Source: Duganella fentianensis (GTDB lineage Bacteria > Pseudomonadota > Gammaproteobacteria > Burkholderiales > Burkholderiaceae_D). From it: a stretch of DNA of 64,000 nucleotides. The DNA is taken from contig NZ_WWCL01000002.1 of NCBI RefSeq assembly GCF_009857835.1, positions 372,001 through 436,000 on the forward strand. Reading direction: 5' to 3'. Position numbers and translations under genes: made by a program. Under the pieces are notes generated by a model. The model had not been told where the DNA came from, searched no databases, and saw only the letters and a list, made by a program, of their open reading frames with translations. This document shows, in pieces, positions 31,481-40,011 of the stretch. The number at the start of each line of letters is the position of its first letter. The first letter of the stretch is position 1.

Positions 31481-32706
31481 GGCAGCAGCAACTCCGCGAA
31501 AGCGCTTAGCTGCTCGGGCGGCGCATCCTGATCGTAGCGCTGGCGATACAGCTGACGGAAGATTTCATCGGGCTGCATGCGTTCCAGCTGGTCCAGCGTC
31601 AGCGCTGCCGCTTCGGCCGCGCCGTTGCGGGCCGCGCTGGTAGTTTCGATTTTCGCCAGCCGCACGGCTTTGCCTTCCAGTGCCGCTTCCACCTTGGCGC
31701 GCAGGCCCGGTTCCGGCGCATCCAGCAGCACCCGCACTTCCAGCAGGGGCTGGCACTCGGCCGGTGCAGCTTGCGGCGCCAGTGCGGCTAACTGCTGCAG
31801 CACTTCGGCCAGCGGCGCAGGGCGCGGCGGCACCCGCAGCAGGGGCACGGCGCGCGGTACGGGCAGCGGGGTGATTTCGCCAAGCGCGCTACCCTCAAGA
31901 TCGATCTGCAGCACCTGATGCTGATAGCCGATTTCGGCAAACGACAGGGGCAACGGGCTGCCGCAGTAACGGATATGGCGCTGCTGGCCCACACTCTGGG
32001 CCAGATGCAGGTGGCCTAGCGCGGCATAGCTGATGTCGGGGCCGAAGATCCCGGCCGGCAGCATTTCCGTGCCGCCGATGACGATGCGGCGCTCCGAATC
32101 TTCCGACATCTGGCCATCGACCATGTGGCAGTGGCCCATGGCCAGTATGGGCTGGCCGGCGCTGCGGCAGGCCAGTGCCTGTTCCAGCGCCTGACGGTAG
32201 AGCAGGGCGATGCCGGCCAGATAGGGATCAGCGCTGCTGCTCTGCCCTTCTGGGCGTGGTACGTCGGCCGGGCGCAGGAAGGGCACGGCCAGACACCAGG
32301 CCTGCACGGCGCCGCTGCGATCCGTCAGCGGCAGCACCATGGCGCCCACGTCGATGCTGCCATCGGCCAGGCGCGGCACATGGCCGATCACGCGCGTGCC
32401 ATGGGCTTCCAGCAGGGGCGCCGGGGCTTCCAGCCGGCCCGGCGAATCATGGTTGCCGGCGATGACGATCAGGTTCAGATGGGGCACGCGTTCGCGCGCA
32501 GCACGCAGGAACTGGTAGAACTGGCGCTGCGAGGCGGCCGACGGGTTGGCGTTGTCGAAGATGTCTCCGGCGATCAGCAGGGCGTCGGCCTGCTGCTGCT
32601 CCAGCGTATCGAGCAGCCAGTCGAGAAACTGCTGGTGTTCGTAATGGCGCTCGTAGTTATGCAGGGTCTGGCCCAGATGCCAGTCGGAGGTGTGCAGCAG
32701 ACGCAT
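31477..32706 (-). CDS. sbcD: SbcD, nuclease subunit of the SbcCD complex
   Basis: Mn-dependent exonuclease/endonuclease partner of SbcC. The 409-residue protein begins MRLLHTSDWHLGQTLHNYER, with metal ligands Asp8 and His10, followed by AGDIFD (about 46-51), GNHDSPGRL (near 84-92) and GHCHM (near 185), the calcineurin-like phosphoesterase motifs. The C-terminal part is the SbcD capping domain that binds the SbcC coiled-coil base. First gene of the sbcDC operon. Confidence 0.95.
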   Translation of the reverse strand: MRLLHTSDWHLGQTLHNYERHYEHQQFLDWLLDTLEQQQADALLIAGDIFDNANPSAASQRQFYQFLRAARERVPHLNLIVIAGNHDSPGRLEAPAPLLEAHGTRVIGHVPRLADGSIDVGAMVLPLTDRSGAVQAWCLAVPFLRPADVPRPEGQSSSADPYLAGIALLYRQALEQALACRSAGQPILAMGHCHMVDGQMSEDSERRIVIGGTEMLPAGIFGPDISYAALGHLHLAQSVGQQRHIRYCGSPLPLSFAEIGYQHQVLQIDLEGSALGEITPLPVPRAVPLLRVPPRPAPLAEVLQQLAALAPQAAPAECQPLLEVRVLLDAPEPGLRAKVEAALEGKAVRLAKIETTSAARNGAAEAAALTLDQLERMQPDEIFRQLYRQRYDQDAPPEQLSAFAELLLP

Positions 32707-32822
32707 GGAATGTGTAGGTCAGAACAGCGGGAAGCGCACAATATAGCGCAACTTGCCGGGTGCGAGCTTGATATATTTACAGCTGCGATTTACAGCAGCG
32801 GCAGCGGCGGCGGTTGCCGGCT

Positions 32823-35486
32823 TCAGGCGGCGTAGTCGCCGGCCGTCGTGTGGGATGGCCCGGCGCGGTAAGTATTGCGGCCATTCTGCTTGGCCTGATA
32901 CAGCAGCAGGTCGGCCTGATGCAGCAGCTCGGCCGGTGTGATGTCTTCGTTACGGTAGAAGGTCAGGCCGATACTGGCCGAAATCGACACCATGGTGCCA
33001 TCCAGATCGAACGGTGCCTGCATGGCCGTGACGATTTTGGCGGCCAGCGCCGTGGCGTCTTCGGCGCGGTTGATGCGCTCCATGATGATGGTGAACTCGT
33101 CGCCACCCAGACGGGCAATGGTGTCGCTGGCCCGCATGGTGTGCGTCAGGCGGGTGGAGAAGGCGCGCAGCAGGGCGTCGCCGACGCTGTGGCCATAGGT
33201 ATCGTTGACCGGTTTGAAGCGGTCGATATCCATGTACATCACTGCCATCAGGTGGTGGTTCTCGGCACTCGCATGCATGCTGTCGCTGAGCTTCTGCAGG
33301 AAGCCGGCACGGTTGGTCAGCCCGGTCAGGGTGTCGATCTGGGTCAGCCGCAGCAGGCGCTGTTTTTCGCGCTTCTGCGCGGTGATGTCCTGACGCATGA
33401 CGTGGAAGCCTATCACCGTGCTGCCATCTTCGTCGATCTGCGGAATGTAGACCACCTCGTAGGTGCGCAGGGTGGTATCGCTATTGTCTTCTTCTTCGAA
33501 GGTCAGGGTCTCGCCGGCCAGCGCGCGCTTGATGTAGGGCGACAGATAGCTGTAGCGTGCCTCGCCCACCGTCTCGACGACGGTCTTGCCCAGCACACTG
33601 GTGCCGAAGCGGTTGAATTCGCGCTCGTAGGCGATGTTATGGAAGCGGAATACTTCCTCGCTATCGATGTAGGCCACCATGGCCGGCAGGCTGTCGGCGA
33701 TGGTGCGCAGCCTGGCTTCGCTCTCGCGCAGGGCCATGACGGACTTACGCACGTGGGTAATATCGTCGACGGTGCCGACGTAGCCATAGATCTGCTTGTC
33801 GACGATCATGGCGGCGATCTTGAACATCACCCAGACGATGGTGCCATCGGGATGGACGCAGCGCAGCGTGTCCTGATAGGGCAGGCGGGTGACGGCCATC
33901 TGCTTGAGCGCCGCCTTCAGATTGGCGCGGTCGCCCGGATGGATGGCGCGCAGCCAGTTTTCGCCCAGCGCTTCCGAGCGCATCAGGCCGGTGACGAATT
34001 CAAACGTGCGATTGACGTAGGTGCACTGGCCATGGGCGTCGGCGCGCAACAGGCCAAGCGGCGACACGTCGTTGACGGCGGCCAGTTCGGCCTGGCTCTT
34101 GCGGATCGCCAGTTCGCTCTTCTTGCGCGGCGTGATGTCGCGCGTGGTGACGGCCACGCCTTCGTTGATGGGCACGATCTGGTGGTGGAACCAGTAATGC
34201 TCGCCGCTGGGCAGGAAGTCGACTTCGAATTCTTCGTCCAGCGGGCGACCCGTCAGCAGTACGTTTTTGTACTTGTCGAAGAAGCCGTGGGTATGCAGGT
34301 CCGGCATCAGTTCCTGCAGGCGCTTGCCGCGGGCCTGTTCGGACGTCATGCCCAGCAGGGCAGCACCGCGGTCGTTCAGGCCCACCAGCGTGAAGTCGGC
34401 GATGGCATTATCGGCGCTGCGCAGGCGGCAGGCTTTGAGCAGATAGACGCAGTCCATGCTGGCTTCGGCGGCGGCGCGCAGCATTTCCTGCGCTTCGCTG
34501 ACCATCAGTGCGCTGCGGCGCAGCCGGTGCGCCTGCTGCATCAGCAGGCCGACAAACAGCAGCACCATCAGGGAGGCCAGGCTGACGGCCACCAGATAAC
34601 GCTGGCGCCGCAGTTCGAAACCGGTCATCTCCGTTTTGAGGGGATTGCCAGCCACGGCCAGCAGCAGATAGCGCGGCATTTCGGCGTAGCCGTAGATGCG
34701 TTCCACCGCGTCGAACGGGCGGGCCAGCAGCAGTTCATCCAGCGTGCCTATGCGTCCGCCGCTCTGGGCAGCAGTGAAATCGATGGCGTCGCTGATGATG
34801 AGCTGCTCGTCGACGCGTGCCGTGGCGATGCCGTTTTCGCGGCTGATCAGCATCACGGCGCCGCCCGGGTCCAGATTCAGGCGGTCGTAGTCTTCTACAA
34901 AGGTGGCCGGGTCTATCATCATCACAATCACCCCGGCGAAGCTGCCGTCGCGCTGGTTGAGCCGGCGCGAGATCTGGATCTGCCATTTCTTGGTGCGGGG
35001 CTCGACGATGGGCGTGGTGATCAGCGGCGTGTCCGAGCTGTTCTGGACGTGGTGTAAAAAGAACGGTTGCTGGCCGAGATGGGGCGCGAAGTAGCCGGAG
35101 CGGCTATCGATCAGGGTGCCGTCGGCCGCCACCAGCGCCAGCGGCAAATCCAGTTTGGAAGGCAGCAGCGAATCGAGCAGGCCATTGGATTTGCTGAATT
35201 CGGCCAGCCGCAGGCTGCCGCCCGATTCTTCGAACTTGAGCTTGAACAGCTGGGTAGCATGGTCGCTCTGGCGCAACAGATGGTTGGTATGTTCGGCCAG
35301 GGTACGGGCCAGCGACTGGCTGTGCAGCACCGCCTCGTAGTGGGCTGAAACCCGCTCCTGCCGCACCTGATACAGCACGGCCGCCCACATCACGCCCAGC
35401 AATGCGAGCGCGAACGCCGGCAGCAGTATCGCGCGATACAGCCGGCGTAAAACGCTGCGGGACGTAGCTTGGGCAGGATTATTCAT
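32823..35486 (-). CDS. Membrane-bound diguanylate cyclase with Cache-like sensor and PAS domains
   Basis: An 887-residue receptor that should make cyclic di-GMP. TM1 is at about 18-40 and TM2 at about 296-318; the roughly 255 residues between form a periplasmic Cache-like sensor. Three PAS-type domains follow (about 330-450, 455-580, 590-715; recognisable PAC endings such as HYWFHHQIVPINEG and TIVWVMFKIAAMIVDKQIYG). The GGDEF domain (about 720-880) has an intact active site RLGGDEFTI and an I-site RASD five residues before it, so product inhibition is expected. No EAL domain. Ligand unknown. The 116-bp gap to sbcD shows nothing notable. Confidence 0.92.
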   Translation of the reverse strand: MNNPAQATSRSVLRRLYRAILLPAFALALLGVMWAAVLYQVRQERVSAHYEAVLHSQSLARTLAEHTNHLLRQSDHATQLFKLKFEESGGSLRLAEFSKSNGLLDSLLPSKLDLPLALVAADGTLIDSRSGYFAPHLGQQPFFLHHVQNSSDTPLITTPIVEPRTKKWQIQISRRLNQRDGSFAGVIVMMIDPATFVEDYDRLNLDPGGAVMLISRENGIATARVDEQLIISDAIDFTAAQSGGRIGTLDELLLARPFDAVERIYGYAEMPRYLLLAVAGNPLKTEMTGFELRRQRYLVAVSLASLMVLLFVGLLMQQAHRLRRSALMVSEAQEMLRAAAEASMDCVYLLKACRLRSADNAIADFTLVGLNDRGAALLGMTSEQARGKRLQELMPDLHTHGFFDKYKNVLLTGRPLDEEFEVDFLPSGEHYWFHHQIVPINEGVAVTTRDITPRKKSELAIRKSQAELAAVNDVSPLGLLRADAHGQCTYVNRTFEFVTGLMRSEALGENWLRAIHPGDRANLKAALKQMAVTRLPYQDTLRCVHPDGTIVWVMFKIAAMIVDKQIYGYVGTVDDITHVRKSVMALRESEARLRTIADSLPAMVAYIDSEEVFRFHNIAYEREFNRFGTSVLGKTVVETVGEARYSYLSPYIKRALAGETLTFEEEDNSDTTLRTYEVVYIPQIDEDGSTVIGFHVMRQDITAQKREKQRLLRLTQIDTLTGLTNRAGFLQKLSDSMHASAENHHLMAVMYMDIDRFKPVNDTYGHSVGDALLRAFSTRLTHTMRASDTIARLGGDEFTIIMERINRAEDATALAAKIVTAMQAPFDLDGTMVSISASIGLTFYRNEDITPAELLHQADLLLYQAKQNGRNTYRAGPSHTTAGDYAA

Positions 35487-35698
35487 TGAGGGGCAATATT
35501 GTCCACTAATTTGCAGCAGAATGCCATCGATCTAATTCTGCATGGAAATGTCTCGTTTGTGGCTGCAAATGTAAAAAAAACCGTGCTGCGCGCACAGGCA
35601 ATATTGATTTTCTTATTAGAATAGCTGCTGAACCGTCGCGTCGCTACCCGCCGCGACACCGGCAGCGATTGCCGGCAACACCCACAGGAACTGGCCGC

Positions 35699-36697
35699 AT
35701 GAAGCAAACCACACTGTCCGCCGCACCGCCACGCCTGCCCGGCACAGATGGCCAGCCCATCTTTGGCCGGTTTGCCGGCCAGACCGGTGCGATCGACTGG
35801 CGCCAGCTGGCACCGCCGTATGCGCGCAGCCGGCTGTGGCGGCGTTTCCACCACAAGCGCTGGCACTATGTGGCGCTGTACACGGAACAGGTGTTCTGCG
35901 CCGTGGCGATTGTCGATGTGGGCTGGACCAATACCGCGTTTGCCTATGCTTTCGAGCGCCAGAGCGGCCGCATGCTGGCCGAATTTTCGCAGGACGGTCT
36001 GCCCGGCTGCACGGCCAGCCTGCCGCACCGGCCGACTGGTGTAAGCCAGTTCCGCCTGCTGGGCAAACAGATCCACATCAATACGGCGGATCAGGGCACC
36101 AGCAGCCTGACGCTGCGCTGTGGCGAGTTTGCCATCGATGCCAGCTTTGGTCCGGCCCCGGCACCGCTGCTGCTGGCGGCAGGGCCGGTGGCCGATGGCG
36201 CGGTGCATGCGACCCAGAAGTCGGGCGGTATGCCGCTGCAGGGCCAGTTGCGGGTGGGCGGACGCACGCTGGCACTCGATGGCGGCATTGCCAGCTTCGA
36301 TTATTCGAATGGTCTGCTGGCGCGCAATACGGCCTGGCGCTGGGCGTCGGCGCATGATCTGAGCATGGGCTTCAATCTGCAGGCCGGCTATTTCGGCGCG
36401 CAGGAAAATGCGCTCTGGCTCGATGGCAGGCTGTATCCGCTGGGGGCGGCCCGTTTCGAGTATGACCGCAACGATAGCCGCGCGCCGTGGCAGATCAGCA
36501 CCGATGACGGTTTGCTGGAACTGAGTTTCATGCCGGAAGGAGAACGGCGCGGCGACAAGAACCTGCTGGTGGCGGCCAGCCGCTATGTGCAGCCCATCGG
36601 CACCTTCAGCGGCTGGGTGCGCAGCGCGCCCGACCAGCCACGGCGCGCCGTGCAGCAGCTGGCCGGGGTGACGGAAGATCATGCTTCGCGCTGGTAG
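35699..36697 (+). CDS. DUF2804 family protein
   Basis: A 332-residue protein, ATG 35699 after ACAGGAAC. It is rich in aromatic beta-strand segments typical of DUF2804: RFHHKRWHYVALYTEQVFCA (about 49-68), ALDGGIASFDYSNGLLARNT, WRWASAHDLSMGFNLQAGYF and the C-terminal ASRYVQPIGTFSGWV. These proteins are predicted beta-sandwich (hydrolase- or lipocalin-like) proteins of unknown activity. No signal peptide. The stop is 18 bp before the Pat-type acetyltransferase gene, so they are probably one operon. Confidence 0.8.
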   Translation: MKQTTLSAAPPRLPGTDGQPIFGRFAGQTGAIDWRQLAPPYARSRLWRRFHHKRWHYVALYTEQVFCAVAIVDVGWTNTAFAYAFERQSGRMLAEFSQDGLPGCTASLPHRPTGVSQFRLLGKQIHINTADQGTSSLTLRCGEFAIDASFGPAPAPLLLAAGPVADGAVHATQKSGGMPLQGQLRVGGRTLALDGGIASFDYSNGLLARNTAWRWASAHDLSMGFNLQAGYFGAQENALWLDGRLYPLGAARFEYDRNDSRAPWQISTDDGLLELSFMPEGERRGDKNLLVAASRYVQPIGTFSGWVRSAPDQPRRAVQQLAGVTEDHASRW

Positions 36698-36715
36698 CGC
36701 GGGAGTGCGGGCATT

Positions 36716-39130
36716 ATGAGCATCAAATATCTCGACCGTATGTTTCAGCCCCGTTCGGTGGCGGTGATCGGCGCGTCCGACAAGCCGCACCGCATCGGCA
36801 CGCGCGTGCTGGCCAATCTGCTGCAGGCCCACGCGGCGCAGGGCGGCAGCGGGCGCGCCATCTGGCCGCTCAACCCGCGCCACCAGAGCCTGCAGGGCTT
36901 GCCCTGCTATGCCCGGGTGGCCGCTTTGCCGGCTGCACCGGAGCTGGCGATACTGTGTACGCCGCCCGCCACCATCCCCAATCTGATCGCCGAACTGGGG
37001 GCGCGCGGCACCCGCGCGGCCATCGTCATGACGGCCGGACTGGAACAGATCCACAGCGGCGGGCGCAATCTGCAGCAGGCCATGCTGGCTGCCGCCAAGC
37101 GCCATCAGGTGCGCATACTGGGGCCGGGCAGCGTGGGCCTGCAGACCCCGGCGCTGGGCCTGAATGCCAGCTTCACCCATATTCCCGCCATGCCCGGCAA
37201 GCTGGCTTTCGTGGCGCAATCGGGCGCGCTGGGCACCGCCATGCTGGACTGGGCCAGCCTGCACGGCATCGGATTTTCCCGTTTCCTCACCATGGGCGAG
37301 ACCGCCGATGTGGATTTTGGCGACCTGCTCGATTATCTGGCGGCCGATAGCGCCACCGAAGCCATCCTGCTGTGCATAGAGCAGGTCTGCTGTGCGCGCA
37401 AATTCATGTCGGCCGGCCGGCTGGCGGCGCGCGGCAAACCGGTGATCGTGCTGAAAGTGGGGCGCGACGCCCAGCCCGATGCCGATCTGGTGTTCGATGC
37501 GGCGATACGGCGTGCCGGCATGCTGCGCGTGAGTTCCATCGAAGACCTGTTCGATGCGGTGGAAACGCTGGCGCGCCAGCGTCCCCAGCGCGGTGAACGG
37601 CTGGCCGTGCTGAGTAATGGCGTGGGGCTGGGCCTGATCGCGGCGGACGCGCTGGCGGCCGGCGGTGCCCAGCTGGCGCCGCTGTCGGCCGAATCGCAGC
37701 TGCTGCTCAAGCGTACCTGCGCCCAGCCTACCAATCCCGTGGCCTTGCTGGCCGATGTGCCGGTAGCCCATTATCAGGCGGCCGTGGAAGCACTGCTGCA
37801 TGAAACCAATGCCGATGCGCTGCTATTCCTGCACGCGCCCACGGCCATGGTGGACAGCCAGCAGATCGCCACGGCGATCGCACCGCTGCTGCGTAGTGCC
37901 AACAAGAATGTGCTGAGCTGCTGGCTGGGCGGCAGCGCCGTGGCGGCGGCGCGGCAGGTGTTTGCCGAAGCAGGCCTGCCGACCTACGACACGCCGGAAA
38001 AAGCCGTACACGGTTTCCTGCAGATTGCCCAGTACCGGCGCAATCAGGATCTGCTGATGGAAGTGCCGGCCCAGTTGCCGGCCACCTCGGCGCCGGAACG
38101 GGCTGCGGCGCAGGCTCTGGTGGCGGCGGCCGAGGCCAGTGGCCACAGCAGCCTGGCGGACGCCGATCTGCGCAGTTTGCTGGCGGCTTACGGCATTGCG
38201 CTGGCCACGCCGCAGCAGGCCGCGCAGGCCGGCACCACGCTGGCGGCCGCACGCATCGAAATCAGTACCGATGCCGTGTTCGGCCCCGTGCTGTATTTCG
38301 GTCAGGGCGGGCTGGCGGCCGCAGTGGCCGCCGACCGTGCTGCCGGCCTGCCGCCCTTGAATATGGTGCTGGCGCGCGATATGGTCAGCCGCACCCGCGT
38401 GGCCCGTCTGCTGCAGCAGGCGCAAACAGCCGCCGATGCCGATGCGCTGTGCCGCACGCTGGTACAGGTGGCCGATATGGTGGCCGATCTGCCGCAGCTG
38501 GCGGCACTGGACCTGAACCCGCTGCTGGTGCTGGACGGCAGCGTGGTGGCGCTGGGCGCGACGCTGGTGCTGGGCCCGGCGCGCAGCCACCGGGCCATGG
38601 CGATCCGGCCTTATCCGCAGGAACTCGAGCAGGAGCTCGAGTGGGGTGGCGGGCGGATATTGCTGCGCCCCATACGGCCCGAGGACGCACCCCAGCATCA
38701 GGTTTTTTTCGCCGCGCTAGATCCCGACGATGTGCGCCTGCGCTTTTTCACGGCCATGCGCGAACTGCCACCGGGCCAGCTGGCACGCCTGACCCAGATC
38801 GATTACGACCGCGCCATGGCTTTTATCGCCACCCGCACGGGCGCCAACGGCGAGCCGGAAACGCTGGGCGTGGTGCGCGCGATTGCCGATGCCGATAATC
38901 AGGCGGCCGAATTTGCCATCATCATCCGCTCCGACCTGAAAGGGCATGGGCTGGGCTACATCCTGTTCCAGAAGCTGGTGGACTACTTCCGCAGCCATGG
39001 CACGGCGCAGATCGTAGGCGATGCGCTGGCCGAGAACCTCGGTGTGCAGAAACTGGTACGGCATTTCGGCGGCAGCGTGCTGCCGCATCCGGAAACGGGA
39101 CTGGTGCGCCTGCAATTGCCATTACGATAG
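36716..39130 (+). CDS. Pat/PatZ-type protein acyltransferase (NDP-forming acyl-CoA synthetase-like region plus GNAT)
   Basis: An 804-residue protein. It has the CoA-binding domain (FQPRSVAVIGASDKPHRIGT, about 11-30), succinyl-CoA-ligase-like domains (to about 460), a remnant ATP-grasp region (about 470-640) and a GNAT domain (from about 648, RILLRPIRPEDAPQHQVFFA; acetyl-CoA site near SDLKGHGLGYILFQ). Homologues acetylate the catalytic Lys of acetyl-CoA synthetase and other enzymes. Oddity: between YGIALATPQQAAQ and VFGPVLYFGQGG there are only some 30 residues, where full-length relatives have about 100 including the nucleotide-binding VLKI...HKSDVGGV part. The reading frame is intact, so this is a clean in-frame loss. 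Total length is accordingly below the 886 residues of E. coli PatZ. Confidence 0.88.
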   Translation: MSIKYLDRMFQPRSVAVIGASDKPHRIGTRVLANLLQAHAAQGGSGRAIWPLNPRHQSLQGLPCYARVAALPAAPELAILCTPPATIPNLIAELGARGTRAAIVMTAGLEQIHSGGRNLQQAMLAAAKRHQVRILGPGSVGLQTPALGLNASFTHIPAMPGKLAFVAQSGALGTAMLDWASLHGIGFSRFLTMGETADVDFGDLLDYLAADSATEAILLCIEQVCCARKFMSAGRLAARGKPVIVLKVGRDAQPDADLVFDAAIRRAGMLRVSSIEDLFDAVETLARQRPQRGERLAVLSNGVGLGLIAADALAAGGAQLAPLSAESQLLLKRTCAQPTNPVALLADVPVAHYQAAVEALLHETNADALLFLHAPTAMVDSQQIATAIAPLLRSANKNVLSCWLGGSAVAAARQVFAEAGLPTYDTPEKAVHGFLQIAQYRRNQDLLMEVPAQLPATSAPERAAAQALVAAAEASGHSSLADADLRSLLAAYGIALATPQQAAQAGTTLAAARIEISTDAVFGPVLYFGQGGLAAAVAADRAAGLPPLNMVLARDMVSRTRVARLLQQAQTAADADALCRTLVQVADMVADLPQLAALDLNPLLVLDGSVVALGATLVLGPARSHRAMAIRPYPQELEQELEWGGGRILLRPIRPEDAPQHQVFFAALDPDDVRLRFFTAMRELPPGQLARLTQIDYDRAMAFIATRTGANGEPETLGVVRAIADADNQAAEFAIIIRSDLKGHGLGYILFQKLVDYFRSHGTAQIVGDALAENLGVQKLVRHFGGSVLPHPETGLVRLQLPLR

Positions 39131-39271
39131 CGTTCGCCCTCTGTTTGCGCTATATTGGGGAAGCGCGCCGTTTTGTTTTAAGTCAAAGCGTGGTTGTCGG
39201 CTTTATTTACACTTTTACTTCCGCTTTTGCCAGCCATCCGGTCTGGTCATACCATAGCTTTGGGAGTCAGA

Positions 39272-39943
39272 ATGTTAACCGCCACATATGCCCTGGTCGC
39301 TCTTTCGGTCGAACAAGCAAGTGTTCGCCTTAATCTGTTGGCTTTCCAGCAATATGTGCGTACGACTCTGATGCAGCAGAACAGCGTTACGCTGGCCCAG
39401 CTCGAATACGCCTGCAACAGCCTGAACACCCTGTATCAGGCCTGCCAGTGGCGCAAGACGGATCGCTATCTGATACCTGCCTTGCGCGCAGCCACCGAGC
39501 GGGCCGACCAGCTGCTCGACGAATTGAACCGCCTCAATCAATCAGCCCTGGCCGCCGTCCGAGCCTTGCAAGAACAGGCCGAAGTGCTGGCCGATGCGGG
39601 CGAAGGGCAGGTGCAGCGCATCAGCGACAACATCGAAGCGTTCTGCACAGCCATGCTGCAAAAGCTGGAAAAAGAAGAGCACGAACTGTTTGCGCTGGCG
39701 CGCAACAGCATTGCCGGCGATGCCTGGTTTTCCATCGCGAATCAATTGATGCTGCATGACAAGCGGGTCGAGGAACTTAAACGCAGCGCGCCACCGGCGG
39801 TGCTGCCCGATGCTGCCGCCATCAATATGCCGCGTTTGCAGGTATTGCCGATGATCGATATGAATCTGGTTCAGGATGACACCATCAGCAGCGTGCCGCA
39901 TTTGCGTGCCCGGGCCGAGCGGGAAGTGCCAGCGCCGAAATAA
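39272..39943 (+). CDS. Hemerythrin-like helical bundle protein, probably without the metal site
   Basis: A 223-residue, largely helical protein; ATG 39272 follows GGGAG. The central part (about 60-170) has the spacing of an HHE hemerythrin domain: WRKTDRYLIPALRAATERAD where relatives have H-x-x-E-E-x-x-L-F-P-A-L, LLDELNRLNQSALAAVRALQ, and MLQKLEKEEHELFALARNSI in place of the usual H-I-x-x-E-E-x-x-L-F. The ligand histidines are mostly replaced (D, N, K), so iron binding is doubtful. I hold the family assignment as tentative. The C-terminal 55 residues are unlike the family. It is a single gene between Pat and the DUF349 gene. Confidence 0.5.
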   Translation: MLTATYALVALSVEQASVRLNLLAFQQYVRTTLMQQNSVTLAQLEYACNSLNTLYQACQWRKTDRYLIPALRAATERADQLLDELNRLNQSALAAVRALQEQAEVLADAGEGQVQRISDNIEAFCTAMLQKLEKEEHELFALARNSIAGDAWFSIANQLMLHDKRVEELKRSAPPAVLPDAAAINMPRLQVLPMIDMNLVQDDTISSVPHLRARAEREVPAPK

Positions 39944-40011
39944 GCGCTCTGTAACAGGCAAATATTCTCTGCTTTGCTATGATGGTGGTTTTAGATACCT
40001 CATAGCGCACC

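Noticed and set aside
29603..31531. 642-residue open frame opposite sbcC
   Set aside because: Leu/Gln/Arg-rich mirror of the SbcC coiled coil; SbcC motifs are on the minus strand.
32814..35057. 747-residue open frame on the plus strand opposite the PAS/GGDEF gene
   Set aside because: Antisense shadow; the minus strand encodes clear PAS and GGDEF motifs over the whole length.
35483..37801. 772-residue open frame on the minus strand across the DUF2804 and Pat genes
   Set aside because: Runs through two genes with recognisable families and their intergenic ribosome site; no motif of its own.
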